This document shows, one piece after another, positions 1-8,832 of a stretch of 64,000 nucleotides of DNA. The notes under the pieces were generated by a model. The model was not told where the DNA came from, did not search any database, and was given only the letters and a program-made list of their open reading frames with translations. Position numbers and translations under genes: made by a program. Within the stretch, counting starts at the first letter, position 1. Each line of letters starts with the position of its first letter. Origin of the DNA: Candidatus Poribacteria bacterium (GTDB lineage Bacteria; Poribacteria; WGA-4E; WGA-3G). Where the stretch lies: contig JAAXGN010000036.1 in the NCBI GenBank assembly GCA_012267415.1, positions 124,001 through 188,000 on the forward strand, in the 5' to 3' direction.

Positions 1-22
1 CCCGATATCTTTTGGAGAAGAT

Positions 23-1837
23 TTGGACTTATTAGAAAACCCTTTTCACATTCTGGGTGCCACCCAACATGATGATCAACAAAGAATAATGGAACTGGCG
101 GAAGAAAAAAGCTTGTTGTCCGATCCAGAGGAAATTACGGCTGCGCGTGGCGTACTGATTAACCCCCGTAACCGTATTTCAGCTGAAATAGCAGGGTTGC
201 CAGGGGTTAAACCTGAACAAATAGAATCTGTATTGAAACATTTGGATTCTCCGCATCAGAACCTACTCAACATAATAGGACTGTCCCCTCTTGCAAGTGC
301 AAATTTCTTTACTTCAGCATTCTCTCGTCTATCTGACATTGCATCTACAAACCTTGTGGAATGGATTTTAGCAATTGCTCACGTCTATGAAAGAATAGAC
401 GCAGTAGAAGTTCTGAGAACACTTAACGAAGAACGCAATATATCTGGTTTTCCTCAGATTACAGATCTGTCAGTTATAACTGCCGAAATTCAGAACCGAA
501 GACATTACTATAGTCAAACACTTTCCTCCGCAATTAACAATCTATCCGTAACTGAACGTGCAAGATTGTTAACCTTAATACTTGAGACAGTAATAGGTAA
601 TAATAACAACCAGTGTCCAATATTGATTGATGACTTAATCCGGTCGTACGAAGTTGAAGTCGGTGATGATTTGGAGAAAAAACAGAAAATAATTGAAGCA
701 CAAGACGATAAGCTTCGTGTTATAGTAGACGCGAAAAGTCCAGATGCTACGCTGCAGCCGATTGTAAATCAACTCATTAGAACCCTAAAAGATTGGGATG
801 CCATTGCACAACCGATTCAACTAAGCAAAATGAATAGAGGAGAACGACATGATGCCAGTTTTGAAGTTGCTTGGAAAATACAGAAATTGGCAGTAGATCT
901 GTTTAATGACTACCTAAAATATAATATCGCTCTACAATTTCTCAATATGCTCCTTGAAGTGTTTGCAGAGGTGCCTGAGATTGTAGAACGAATCACAAAA
1001 GATAAAAAGGATTTAATTAAGCATGAGCATGAAGTGAAAGGCATTGAATTATTTGAAGAAATTAACACACAAGCAGAAAAACTTAAGGAAACTACAGATG
1101 CGAAAAGACCTGATACCACTTTAGCACTGATGGTCACTCAACTCATAGAAACTCTCAAATCATGGGATTCGTCAATGCAACCTTCTGAGGCAAATGAAAT
1201 GGTCGCATATACTGTGAGAAGTGTGGCACTTCACCTTTGGAATGAACATCAAAAGCTTGATTTCGCCATAATGATTACAAATAACCTAATTGATGTATTT
1301 TCGTCTGTTCCAGAGATTGCTAAGTATCTTGCTGAAGATAAAGAAGTATTAGATGAACATGTTATTACTGCAAAAGGAATTAAGAAGTTTGAAGAGATTA
1401 ACATGTTAGTTAAAGAAATAAAGGAAGCAACAGATACGAACAAAAACGACTATACTTTAACTCCAATGGTTAATCAACTTATACAAACTGTGAAGACATG
1501 GAAAACATCGGGACAGCCTATAGATGCAAACCACACTGTAGCATTGACTGTTAGGGGCATTGCCATTTATCTTTGGAATGAACATCAGAAACTTACTCTT
1601 TCTTTAAGTATTATAGAAATGCTGTGTGATGTATTTCAAGGAGTGCCTGAGATATTAAAGAAACTCCTTGAGGACAAAGCGGCATTGGAAGAACAAAAAA
1701 GGATGAAAGAATTGGAAGAACAGATGAAAAAATTGAAAGAACAGAAGAGACCAGATACCTCTATACCAGGATGGTTATGGAAATACATTATTATTGGAAT
1801 TCTATTAATCATTGGGGCGATGTCCCAAAACTGTTAG
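23..1837 (+). CDS. Membrane-tailed repeat protein with J-domain-like N-terminus
   Basis: The first 60 residues (NPFHILGA..., then an Arg/Pro-rich ISAE segment) resemble a J-domain-like module found at the start of some large bacterial proteins, but no HPD motif is seen, so a DnaJ co-chaperone role is not supported. Three homologous segments of about 110-125 residues start near residues 230, 353 and 465; each has a DAT/DTT-like start, a helical core with LWNEHQKL, and an EVPEI-type end. A charged Glu/Lys helix (about 555-580) leads to a C-terminal membrane helix (about 584-600), so the protein is probably tail-anchored facing the cytoplasm. The start is TTG with GGAG at 14-17, 5 bases upstream. 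The frame is open to the window edge, so a more upstream start cannot be excluded. The next gene is probably a partner. Function unknown. Confidence 0.8.
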   Translation: MDLLENPFHILGATQHDDQQRIMELAEEKSLLSDPEEITAARGVLINPRNRISAEIAGLPGVKPEQIESVLKHLDSPHQNLLNIIGLSPLASANFFTSAFSRLSDIASTNLVEWILAIAHVYERIDAVEVLRTLNEERNISGFPQITDLSVITAEIQNRRHYYSQTLSSAINNLSVTERARLLTLILETVIGNNNNQCPILIDDLIRSYEVEVGDDLEKKQKIIEAQDDKLRVIVDAKSPDATLQPIVNQLIRTLKDWDAIAQPIQLSKMNRGERHDASFEVAWKIQKLAVDLFNDYLKYNIALQFLNMLLEVFAEVPEIVERITKDKKDLIKHEHEVKGIELFEEINTQAEKLKETTDAKRPDTTLALMVTQLIETLKSWDSSMQPSEANEMVAYTVRSVALHLWNEHQKLDFAIMITNNLIDVFSSVPEIAKYLAEDKEVLDEHVITAKGIKKFEEINMLVKEIKEATDTNKNDYTLTPMVNQLIQTVKTWKTSGQPIDANHTVALTVRGIAIYLWNEHQKLTLSLSIIEMLCDVFQGVPEILKKLLEDKAALEEQKRMKELEEQMKKLKEQKRPDTSIPGWLWKYIIIGILLIIGAMSQNC

Positions 1838-1913
1838 TCATAAGGCATGTCAACTGAGATTTCAACCCATTCTTAACATTCTGATCCCAGATTATAAACA
1901 TACAATATTTTAT

Positions 1914-1940
1914 GACACAAACTAAAAGTTTGTGCTACAT
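1914..1940 (-). repeat. GTAG-hairpin repeat, CACAAACT family
   Basis: Read on the minus strand: GTAG followed by a stem CACAAACT...AGTTTGTG. The same hairpin occurs three times in tandem at 43112-43214. Confidence 0.7.
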
Positions 1941-1971
1941 TTATGGCAACTTAGGAGGTATGATTATTCTT

Positions 1972-2583
1972 ATGAAACAAGTGTATACAACACAACCGAC
2001 AAGTGGAAAAGGCTCTTGGTGGGTCTGGATCATTTTGATATTCATTGGCATAGTAGTGTTTGCCCTGCTGCAAGAGGATTTTTCAGAAGATGAAGTAAAA
2101 TACCACGTTCCCCAAAGAGAAATTTCAGAGGATGAAGCAATACACACCGATCCACAAGAAGAAATACCTTCCTTCAATGAATTACCGATGCCCTTACCTA
2201 TGAATGGTGACGAAGAGACTTTCCACAATCAAGCGGAAGTTGCCCCATTGCAAATTAAGACACCGGTCAACAGTGTAGAACATCATCATTTTATTAAAAT
2301 CGTGCCTGCTTTTGCAGAAAACACTGTAAAAACTATCTTTATACGATCAGGAAATACGATAAATACAAAAATGCCCCTCGGATCCTACAAAATAAAATAT
2401 GCAACTGGTAAAACATGGTATGGAACGGAGCATTTATTTGGTCCTGAAACTATATATTCAAAAGCAAATAAAACCTTTACTTTTTCAGAGGAAGTAAATG
2501 GTTATTCAGGATATACTATTGAATTAATCCTACAACAATTTGGTAACTTAAGAACTCAAAGAATTCCAAAAGATGATTGGTAA
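1972..2583 (+). CDS. Small single-pass membrane protein, probable partner of the upstream gene
   Basis: This 203-residue protein has one membrane helix at about residues 16-34, a Glu/Asp-rich linker (about 38-80), and a compact C-terminal domain from about 118 containing FIRSGNTINTKMPLG and ATGKTWYGTEHLFGPET. That small beta-rich domain is not one I can name; the organisation suggests an exposed domain on the far side of the membrane. AGGAGG at 1953-1958 lies 13 bases before the chosen ATG. The frame stays open to an ATG at 1912, but that extension would run through a dispersed hairpin repeat (1914-1940), so it is unlikely to be coding. It follows the J-like repeat protein by about 130 bases in the same direction. 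Function unknown. Confidence 0.75.
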   Translation: MKQVYTTQPTSGKGSWWVWIILIFIGIVVFALLQEDFSEDEVKYHVPQREISEDEAIHTDPQEEIPSFNELPMPLPMNGDEETFHNQAEVAPLQIKTPVNSVEHHHFIKIVPAFAENTVKTIFIRSGNTINTKMPLGSYKIKYATGKTWYGTEHLFGPETIYSKANKTFTFSEEVNGYSGYTIELILQQFGNLRTQRIPKDDW

Positions 2584-2750
2584 ACTATTTTCTTCATATC
2601 AGGAAAACCACTCCTTTCGGCAAACATATTAAACAACCTAAGTTACTACCTATAATACCTTTGCCACAGATGGACATTTTCTTGGATTGTGCATGTATTT
2701 GAAGTGTAGAAAACGGAGTCTATTTTAGGAAAATGATTTTTTGTGAGTGT

Positions 2751-2909
2751 GTCTTTAGTCCCGTAGGGATGATATGTTAATGTTATTACCATATTTTACA
2801 CATAGCGTCCCTACGGGACTAAAGAAGGGTTGGATACGTTTTCTATAAACATTTCGTCCCTACGGGACTGAAGATATAGTATTCAACGTTTTTCTATAAA
2901 CATTTCGTC
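2751..2909. repeat. Family A hairpin array (locus 1)
   Basis: Four units share a 13-bp palindrome GTCCCGTAGGGAC (first unit with one change) next to an A/T-rich arm TTCTATAAACAT. The first is on one strand and the next three are inverted. The inverted units repeat with a period of about 51 bases. The fourth stops after CGTCC, where it joins other sequence. Related arrays lie at 46891-47070 and 55521-55647. Confidence 0.85.
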
Positions 2910-2979
2910 CATAATGAAAATTTTGTTATTGATGTGGTAATACGCGGGCGGGGAAACCCCGCCCCTACGAAACCTTGTT
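2893..2979. repeat. Composite module: truncated family A unit joined to a GTAG hairpin
   Basis: A family A arm (TCTATAAACATTTCGTCC) runs directly into ATAATGAAAATT and then GGTAATACGCGGGCGGGG...CCCCGCCCCTACGAAACCTT. The same order and the same truncation point occur at 55626-55711. The last part is a hairpin of GGGCGGGG type with GTAG on its 5' side (minus strand). Confidence 0.8.
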
Positions 2980-3052
2980 CAAAAAAAGTGCTATACCCCT
3001 TGTCTGTAACTGATTTTTCACTTTTAAGAAGGGGATTGTCAAGCTAAAGATG

Positions 3053-3293
3053 GGTGTGTAAAGTTTTGTAGAAACACATAAAGAAAGAAGTAAGGTTTTT
3101 GTAAAAATATCAAGCCCCAGAGGGGCGAAAGGTGTATAGAAAACGTTGATATTACCAGAGTAAGCCCCAGAGGGGCGACAGGTATATCATGCTATGAGAT
3201 TAAACACACACGTTCTATACACCTTTCGCCCCTCTGGGGCTTGGTCTTTTGTTATTGATCCGTTCTATACACCTTTCGCACCGCTGGTGCTTC
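3053..3293 (-). mobile_element. Family B hairpin element (copy 1, inverted)
   Basis: A MITE-like element begins at GTGTGTAAAGTTTTGTAGAA and carries four hairpin units at 3112, 3162, 3212 and 3262 (exact 50-base steps within each pair). The first two and last two are in opposite orientation. Three stems are GCCCC/GGGGC; the last is GCACC/GGTGC. Its order matches the reverse complement of the copies at 44244, 48317 and 50234. The outer right end is diverged. Confidence 0.75.
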
Positions 3294-3576
3294 TCTCTGG
3301 GAAATGCGGACATTTTTCTCATAAGTGTATAGTTTTTCTTATGTTTGAACAAGGTTGGCATTATTTCGTCAAGTCTTATGATGAATCCTACCCTAAGCGT
3401 TTGATTCACACCAATCACTCTTATCTTGATAATCATATAATCCTGAAAATCCTGGTTCAGACAAGTAACTAAAACTTTACTCACCCACTGTGCCATTGGA
3501 CAATTACGTGTTCCTTTTGACATATCAGTACGGTATAAGGTATAATATGAGATATGCATCCAACGGAGTTTCAATT

Positions 3577-4470
3577 ATGAACAAAGAATGCCTATCTCAC
3601 CTATTAACAGAAGCAGAACGAAAACATTTTGAAGAACAGGGATATCTTTACGTGCCGAATGCGTTGACATCAGAGACGGTGGAGCACCTGATACATGCTG
3701 TTGATAAACTTCATAACGAGGCACTTTCTACTGGTAGAGCAACAGAAGGTAATCACTGGGGTTTTTCTAATTTCTTACACCAAAATGACGTATTCTTGAA
3801 CCTTGTTGATCATCCGACTACACTGCCGAAAGTCTGGGGTATTCTGGGATGGAATATCTTCCTATACCATGCACACATGCACGTCAAGCCACCTGCTCCG
3901 TCTGATGCAGAGAGGGGTGATGGATGGTTGGAATGGCATCAGGATAGTGGACGCGTGAATATTGAGATGGAGACGCATCCACGTCCCCGTCTATCGTTGA
4001 AGGTTGCGTATTTCCTGACAGATGTTTCAGAACCGGGTCGTGGAAATTTTTACATTCGTCCTGGTAGCCACCTATCGGATGTACCACTACCTGAATCGGA
4101 AATCAGTCGTGACCCGCGTGAAAAGATTGCTGATGATGTTCCTGATGATGCAATGCCGGTCTGTGTGGAACCTGGTACTGCAGTTCTGTTTGATAGACGA
4201 CTTTGGCACTCGCGCAGTCCGAACACTTCACAGATTACGCGTAAAGCACTCTTTTATGGATATGGATATAGATGGATTCGTCCTAAAGATGATATGACGG
4301 TCGAACATCTCTATGAACGTTGCGATCCGATTCGTCAACAGTTACTTGGGGCAGCCGTGAAGAATAACGGTCGGTATGTTCCAACTGATGAGGATGTGCC
4401 GCTGCGGGGATGGTTGATTGAACAGTTTGGTGAAAACGCAGTGTATTCACAAGGTCCACTCGGTGCCTGA
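3577..4470 (+). CDS. Phytanoyl-CoA dioxygenase (PhyH) family oxygenase
   Basis: This 297-residue protein belongs to the Fe(II)/2-oxoglutarate PhyH family, which hydroxylates diverse small molecules and is probably cytosolic. The metal-binding HxD is in EWHQDSG (H121, D123) and the distal His in LWHSRSPN (H211). An Arg 11 residues later (R222) is in the place expected for the 2-oxoglutarate anchor, so the enzyme looks catalytically intact. The start is chosen at 3577 because GGAG sits at 3565-3568, 8 bases upstream, and the 29 residues before it look non-coding. It converges with the dehydrogenase gene at 4478, with 7 bases between the stops. Two other PhyH proteins are in the window (7470, 28680) and differ in sequence. 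Substrate unknown. Confidence 0.92.
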   Translation: MNKECLSHLLTEAERKHFEEQGYLYVPNALTSETVEHLIHAVDKLHNEALSTGRATEGNHWGFSNFLHQNDVFLNLVDHPTTLPKVWGILGWNIFLYHAHMHVKPPAPSDAERGDGWLEWHQDSGRVNIEMETHPRPRLSLKVAYFLTDVSEPGRGNFYIRPGSHLSDVPLPESEISRDPREKIADDVPDDAMPVCVEPGTAVLFDRRLWHSRSPNTSQITRKALFYGYGYRWIRPKDDMTVEHLYERCDPIRQQLLGAAVKNNGRYVPTDEDVPLRGWLIEQFGENAVYSQGPLGA

Positions 4471-4477
4471 TTACGGT

Positions 4478-5521
4478 TTATGGGATAAGACATACCTTTC
4501 CAAAGTTTTTACGCGATTCCAACAATTCGTGTGCCTCGGATGCCTGTGCTAAAGGTAGTGTTCTATCTATAATGGGAACTAACTTCCCTTGTTCAGCCAG
4601 ACGCACTAACGTCCTGAGTTCTGCAGTTGTGCCTAATGCCGATCCCATAAGTGTGAGCTGCTTTTGATACATCTTCCGGATGTTGATTTCACCAATATTT
4701 CCCGTTGTTACGCCGCAAGAGACAAGCCTGCCGTTTTTCGCAAGACTTCTGATACTCTTTTCCCAAGTGGCAGCACCAACATGCTCTAAGACAACATCAA
4801 CACCACGTCCGTTTGTTTCCTCAAGTATCGCATCTGAAAAGTCTACATCGGCATAGTTTATCGTAATATCAGCACCGTGCTCTTTTGCTCGTGCAAGTTT
4901 TTCGTTGGTGCTTGCTGTTGCGAAGATTCGCGCGCTGAGAAGCTTGGCAATCTGTAATCCTGCGCTGCCGACACTTCCGCCTGCACCGAGAATCAGTATA
5001 TCTTCACCGGCGCGGAGTTGCGCGCGTGTGATGAGCATGTGCCATGCAGTGAGATATGCAATAGGGAGGGTAGATGCTTCTGGATAGGAGAGTGTATCTG
5101 CAATGGGAATTGCATTTTTGATGGGTGCTTTTACGAATTCTGCATACCCGCCGTCAGTCTGGAATCCGAGTAGCTGCTGTGTATCACATAGGTTTTCATA
5201 GCCATTTATACAGTCGCTACAGACGCCACACGGAATGCATGGTGCAAGAAGTACGCGTTGTCCACTAGTGAGATGCGGATGTGTTCCAGATATGTCAGCA
5301 ATCTCACCAGTAATGTCGGAGCCTAAGATGTGGGGTTTTCCTGTTTCTTCAAGTTTCTTTTTTATTTCGGGTCGGTTGCGTCGTGCGTGGATGTCAAGGT
5401 AGTTTACGGCACAGGATTTGACTTTGACGAGGATTTCATCGGTGCCAAGGGAAGGTGTAGGGACTTCTTGATACTGTAGTACGTCAATTTCGCCTTGTTC
5501 GGTGAACGCAATTGCTTTCAT
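4478..5521 (-). CDS. Zinc-type medium-chain dehydrogenase/reductase
   Basis: This 347-residue MDR-family NAD(P)-dependent oxidoreductase has the usual layout. The N-terminal GroES-like part has C37 where catalytic zinc is usually bound, followed by a structural zinc loop with C98, C101, C104 and C112. The Rossmann part carries LGAGGSVGSAG (about 178-188). The usual GHE after the catalytic Cys is replaced by GSD, so the catalytic zinc site may be altered, as in quinone-reductase-like members. The start codon overlaps the stop of the RelA/SpoT-like gene by 4 bases (ATGA), so it is last in a tightly coupled three-gene operon. Whether it works with those genes or is only co-transcribed is unclear. 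Substrate unknown. Confidence 0.9.
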   Translation of the reverse strand: MKAIAFTEQGEIDVLQYQEVPTPSLGTDEILVKVKSCAVNYLDIHARRNRPEIKKKLEETGKPHILGSDITGEIADISGTHPHLTSGQRVLLAPCIPCGVCSDCINGYENLCDTQQLLGFQTDGGYAEFVKAPIKNAIPIADTLSYPEASTLPIAYLTAWHMLITRAQLRAGEDILILGAGGSVGSAGLQIAKLLSARIFATASTNEKLARAKEHGADITINYADVDFSDAILEETNGRGVDVVLEHVGAATWEKSIRSLAKNGRLVSCGVTTGNIGEINIRKMYQKQLTLMGSALGTTAELRTLVRLAEQGKLVPIIDRTLPLAQASEAHELLESRKNFGKVCLIP

Positions 5522-6204
5522 TTCACTTCACTTTTTGTTTTTCCATCAGAGTAGGTACGCCAAATTGAATCTGCAAGTCGACTTCCCGCGCCTACTAACC
5601 GTGCTAAAACACCAATCTGTTCTTTATAGAATATACTGTCAGTTTGTTTAGGATAGTTTATCAAGTGATCTATTTCGCCCCAGACCTCTTCAAAAAGGGT
5701 TCTCACCTGAATTTCGCAAGAAATTGGTGAATTCTCTCTCGGTTTAATGACGTAGTGAATGCTGGTGTATAAACTCTCTTTTACCTCAACGTTCAAATTA
5801 TGTGAAGTAAAGAAATCTTGAGATTCTGGGTCCCAAGTATACGCTTTTGGATGTTCATAAAGAACCCAATCTTGACTATTCAACTTTTGGTTGATCACAG
5901 CGTGAATTTTAGTGAATTGTGTTTGACAAAGATGTAGGACGCGAACGCCTGCTATGTCAGTTATCCGATCAAAAATATTTTCTGGTGTAATTGGATCTTC
6001 GGTTGACGATTTACGGTGTATTTTTTCTCTGAGGTGTTCTAAATCCTTCATCCGACTTTTCACAGAATGAACAACTTGTGGTGATTGGATTAATTGCGGA
6101 TGTGTCTCAAAGAAGCGAACCGTATTCTCACGGAAAAGGTTTATTTCATGGAGTTCACTTTGAATACGATTGATAATAGCTTCCATATTTGCTTCATCAA
6201 CCAT
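5518..6204 (-). CDS. RelA/SpoT-domain nucleotide pyrophosphokinase-like protein (small alarmone synthetase type)
   Basis: This 228-residue protein consists almost only of a RelA/SpoT synthetase domain. Visible motifs are VKSRMKDLEHL (about 48-58), ITDIAGVRV (81-89, D83), YTSIHYVI (146-153) and EIQVRTLFEEVWGEIDH (164-180, E164). There is no HD hydrolase, TGS or ACT domain, so it fits the stand-alone small alarmone synthetase group, which includes house-keeping (p)ppGpp synthetases and toxic members. The ATG at 6204 shares one base with the stop of the ParA gene (TGATG) and has GGAGG 7 bases upstream, a strong sign of coupling. The downstream dehydrogenase overlaps by 4 bases. Whether it makes (p)ppGpp or modifies another nucleotide or RNA cannot be told from sequence. 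Confidence 0.88.
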   Translation of the reverse strand: MVDEANMEAIINRIQSELHEINLFRENTVRFFETHPQLIQSPQVVHSVKSRMKDLEHLREKIHRKSSTEDPITPENIFDRITDIAGVRVLHLCQTQFTKIHAVINQKLNSQDWVLYEHPKAYTWDPESQDFFTSHNLNVEVKESLYTSIHYVIKPRENSPISCEIQVRTLFEEVWGEIDHLINYPKQTDSIFYKEQIGVLARLVGAGSRLADSIWRTYSDGKTKSEVK

Positions 6205-7310
6205 CAATTTACCTCCAGTTGTTCCAGACGCGTCAAGAGGTCTTTTGCAAGTATATGGAAACTTATTTGGGTGCTTTTAAAACGTTGACTATTACCTAAA
6301 ATAGTACCCTTATCTTCTGTTTCTAAGTTTTCACAACTCGGAACTTCCCACATAGGTGTTCTGTATTTTTGAGCAAAGTTCGGAAGTTTAGAAAAGATGT
6401 GCCTCACAGACATTTCGCCGATAGGTGTATCTAACTGCTCTTCGCTTAAATGCTTCCTATGGTCTTCATCAATGTAATTTCGAATTGTAGCGGGAATCAG
6501 TTTAGCGTAGTTATTATATGCCTCGGACAAATCCCATTCGCTCCTTCCACTGAATTTCTTAACGTTGAAAATCGTGAACCCTAAAAAACTGACAAAATTC
6601 GTAGGGAAATAGCTTAACTTTACATCGGAAAGCAACTTAAAAAACGTATCAAAATCACGTTTCCAGTCTTTAAGGGATTTACCAATATTCTGTATACCAA
6701 AAAGAGAAAACATATCTGGCATACAAGGAATGAGAAATCCATCTACAGTGGAGATGATGGCTTTATTAAGCATCCCAAGACTTGGTGATGTATCAATTAC
6801 AACATAATCGTAGGAATAATTTTCTGCATACACTTCGCAAAAACTTCGGATTTGTGTTACTGTTCGAATCGCTAATAGGTCTCCCCCATAAACATCGTTC
6901 CATCGACTTGCGATTTTGTCTTCATAAGTATGTATAGAAAGTCTACCTGGTATCATTCCCAAGTTTTCGTGTAGATCAAGGGGTTTGGCAAGCGTTTTTG
7001 GTATATCTGTCCCATCCTCAGTAGGTTTTAAGAGGAAATGTATGGAACGTACATCCTGAGCAATATTCTCAAACTCAATTGGGTTTTTTTCATCGCGTGC
7101 TTGAACAAAGTCATCAATAAATGTATCCTCAACCTGCCAGATGTTGTGTAATTGTTCTGGATCTAAACCAAATAGTGTTAGATTTGATTGTGGGTCTAAA
7201 TCGATAAGAAGCGTCTTATAGCCTAACTCAGCCAGCGCATATCCAAGATGATAGGTTAAGGTCGTTTTACCGACACCTCCTTTATTGTTAAATACAGCAA
7301 TTGATTTCAT
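6204..7310 (-). CDS. ParA/MinD-type ATPase (AAA_31)
   Basis: This 368-residue protein has the deviant Walker A motif KGGVGKTT (10-17), a Walker A'-like DLDPQSN (37-43), and YVVIDTSP (D173), the signature of ParA-like dimerising ATPases. It is longer than typical chromosomal ParA (about 250-270), with an extra C-terminal region of about 100 residues. No ParB gene or parS-like site is seen. Instead the next gene is a RelA/SpoT-domain protein that overlaps by one base, so a chromosome-partitioning role is doubtful and a stress, defence or toxin-antitoxin type module is possible (inference). A purine-rich GGAAAGGGG lies about 9 bases before the ATG. The promoter is expected in 7311-7469. Confidence 0.9.
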   Translation of the reverse strand: MKSIAVFNNKGGVGKTTLTYHLGYALAELGYKTLLIDLDPQSNLTLFGLDPEQLHNIWQVEDTFIDDFVQARDEKNPIEFENIAQDVRSIHFLLKPTEDGTDIPKTLAKPLDLHENLGMIPGRLSIHTYEDKIASRWNDVYGGDLLAIRTVTQIRSFCEVYAENYSYDYVVIDTSPSLGMLNKAIISTVDGFLIPCMPDMFSLFGIQNIGKSLKDWKRDFDTFFKLLSDVKLSYFPTNFVSFLGFTIFNVKKFSGRSEWDLSEAYNNYAKLIPATIRNYIDEDHRKHLSEEQLDTPIGEMSVRHIFSKLPNFAQKYRTPMWEVPSCENLETEDKGTILGNSQRFKSTQISFHILAKDLLTRLEQLEVN

Positions 7311-7469
7311 ATCTGTTTTCCCCTTTCCAATGTGTTAGGTATTTCCCAGGAACGTCATGATACAATGAAGCAAGCAGAACCAGAATGTATACTCCAATAA
7401 TACTATAACATTATTCTTATGATAAAGACAATTTTTTTCTATGAAAAGCGGGATACAAAGCAAGCGTAT

Positions 7470-8279
7470 TTAACCGTATGCACCATGACTCAGAAAACCT
7501 AACAACCTACGGAGTCGTGGACTGGCATCACGGTAGACAGATTCTGGCATGTTGTAATTCATGAACGGATAGAATTTATGTCCTACGAGTCGTCGGGCAT
7601 AAGTTATCTGCGTAATGTATCGTGTGCGTTGGCTCTGATTCGGACCACCGCGATGCCATACCTGATTGTTAAACATGATGACACTCCCTGCTTTGCCGAG
7701 ATTGTATTGGACCTTGTCTTCCCACTCTGTTCCTTCAATTGGGTTTGGTGGGGATGCACCGTATAAGTGTGATCCAGGTATCACTTCAGTACCGCCGTGC
7801 TCAATCTCGGTGACGTCCGTTAGGTAGTAGTTTGCAGTAAATAGAATTACAGGAAGTTTTACGTTTTTTGGTGGTTTTCCATCGGTAACGATATAGTGTG
7901 GTGAGTCGTCTTGGTGCCACGATGTGATGCCACCACCAGGTCGGGTTTGAAATGAGTTGTTGTGTATGATGTGGCATTCACCCGGAATGAGTGCTTCGGC
8001 AAAGGAGACGATGGGTTCTATGTCAAACAACCGCAGGTTGGCGTTGCTGTGTTCAAACATGCGATGACTCAGATGCATCGTTGATTCGTAGTTGCCACTG
8101 TTTAATCCGTTCGGATTGTTTTCAAGTGCCCATTCCAGATCGTTCCGTAGTTCTGTGCAGTGAGCAGGGGTCAACACATTTTCAAGGAATAGACATCCAT
8201 CTCTGTGGAAGGTTTCTACCCAGTCTTGGATCTGTTCTGGCGCGATGGTCTGTTCTGATAAATACGTTATTTCTTCCAT
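7470..8279 (-). CDS. Phytanoyl-CoA dioxygenase (PhyH) family oxygenase
   Basis: This 269-residue Fe(II)/2-oxoglutarate dioxygenase has HxD in SWHQDDSP (H122, D124), the distal His in VWHRGGPN (H209) and R220 eleven residues on, the normal PhyH pattern. The ATG at 8279 is preferred over a TTG 15 bases upstream because AGG lies 7 bases before it. It stands alone on the minus strand, upstream of the ParA operon, with 159 bases between. Substrate unknown; neighbours do not identify a pathway. Confidence 0.92.
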   Translation of the reverse strand: MEEITYLSEQTIAPEQIQDWVETFHRDGCLFLENVLTPAHCTELRNDLEWALENNPNGLNSGNYESTMHLSHRMFEHSNANLRLFDIEPIVSFAEALIPGECHIIHNNSFQTRPGGGITSWHQDDSPHYIVTDGKPPKNVKLPVILFTANYYLTDVTEIEHGGTEVIPGSHLYGASPPNPIEGTEWEDKVQYNLGKAGSVIMFNNQVWHRGGPNQSQRTRYITQITYARRLVGHKFYPFMNYNMPESVYRDASPRLRRLLGFLSHGAYG

Positions 8280-8448
8280 ATTCCAACCTATCAAATTAGG
8301 TGCTTAATCATCTCGTATGGCTTTGCCCAACTCACGAGCTTTGTCTAAGATGAATCCCCACAAAGTCTTTCGCAGTAAGAAAGCAAGCGTTAGGAATGAA
8401 GAGAGGGTAGCGGACAGGATATCTATCCGCTATAAAACACTAAAACGA

Positions 8449-8790
8449 CTAACCCATCGCAGCATGGACGATTATTCCGAGCGAGACTATGACACCCGCG
8501 ACAGCAATACCTGCGGCTACGTTGTTTTCTTCCGCGATTTGCCTATTGAGATCATAAGGTGTTGCGAGATCAAATACCTTATATCCGATCATCAGTATGA
8601 TTAATCCGACGATGCTGAAGATTGCCACTAAAATAATATCTGTAGCAATTACCTTCCAAGGGAATAGTGCCGGATCGTCTGCACCATCTTCTGCATCTTG
8701 TGCTATTGCTTGTGTAGCAACTATAGCAAAGGCAATGATGGATATCATAACTAAAGCAAATGTGAGTGATACGATTCTTTTAGCTTTCAT
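8449..8790 (-). CDS. DUF350 membrane protein with signal-type N-terminus
   Basis: This 113-residue protein has a hydrophobic signal or first membrane helix (residues 7-30), then two membrane helices flanking GYKVFDLATPYDLNRQIAE and NNVAAGIAVAGVIVSLGI. This Tyr/Phe-Asp...NNxAAG pattern is the DUF350 domain. Proteins of this family usually contain two such units; here there is one. AGGAGG lies 5 bases before the ATG. No phage-shock or spermidine-synthase genes, seen next to some DUF350 genes, are nearby. Function unknown. Confidence 0.85.
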   Translation of the reverse strand: MKAKRIVSLTFALVMISIIAFAIVATQAIAQDAEDGADDPALFPWKVIATDIILVAIFSIVGLIILMIGYKVFDLATPYDLNRQIAEENNVAAGIAVAGVIVSLGIIVHAAMG

Positions 8791-8832
8791 GGTTCCTCCT
8801 AAGGGTAAGGTGTCCCTTTGATGAGAGTTTAC

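Noticed and set aside
23..1837. DnaJ co-chaperone
   Set aside because: The N-terminal module resembles a J-domain start but no HPD motif is seen.
3194..3574. Open frames on both strands across the repeat region
   Set aside because: They run through family B hairpins and have no motifs; repeat DNA explains them.
6204..7310. Chromosome partition locus
   Set aside because: The ParA-like gene has no ParB, parS-like 16-bp palindrome or replication gene near it.
8317..8604. 95-codon plus-strand frame
   Set aside because: Overlaps the DUF350 gene antisense and lacks any recognisable feature.
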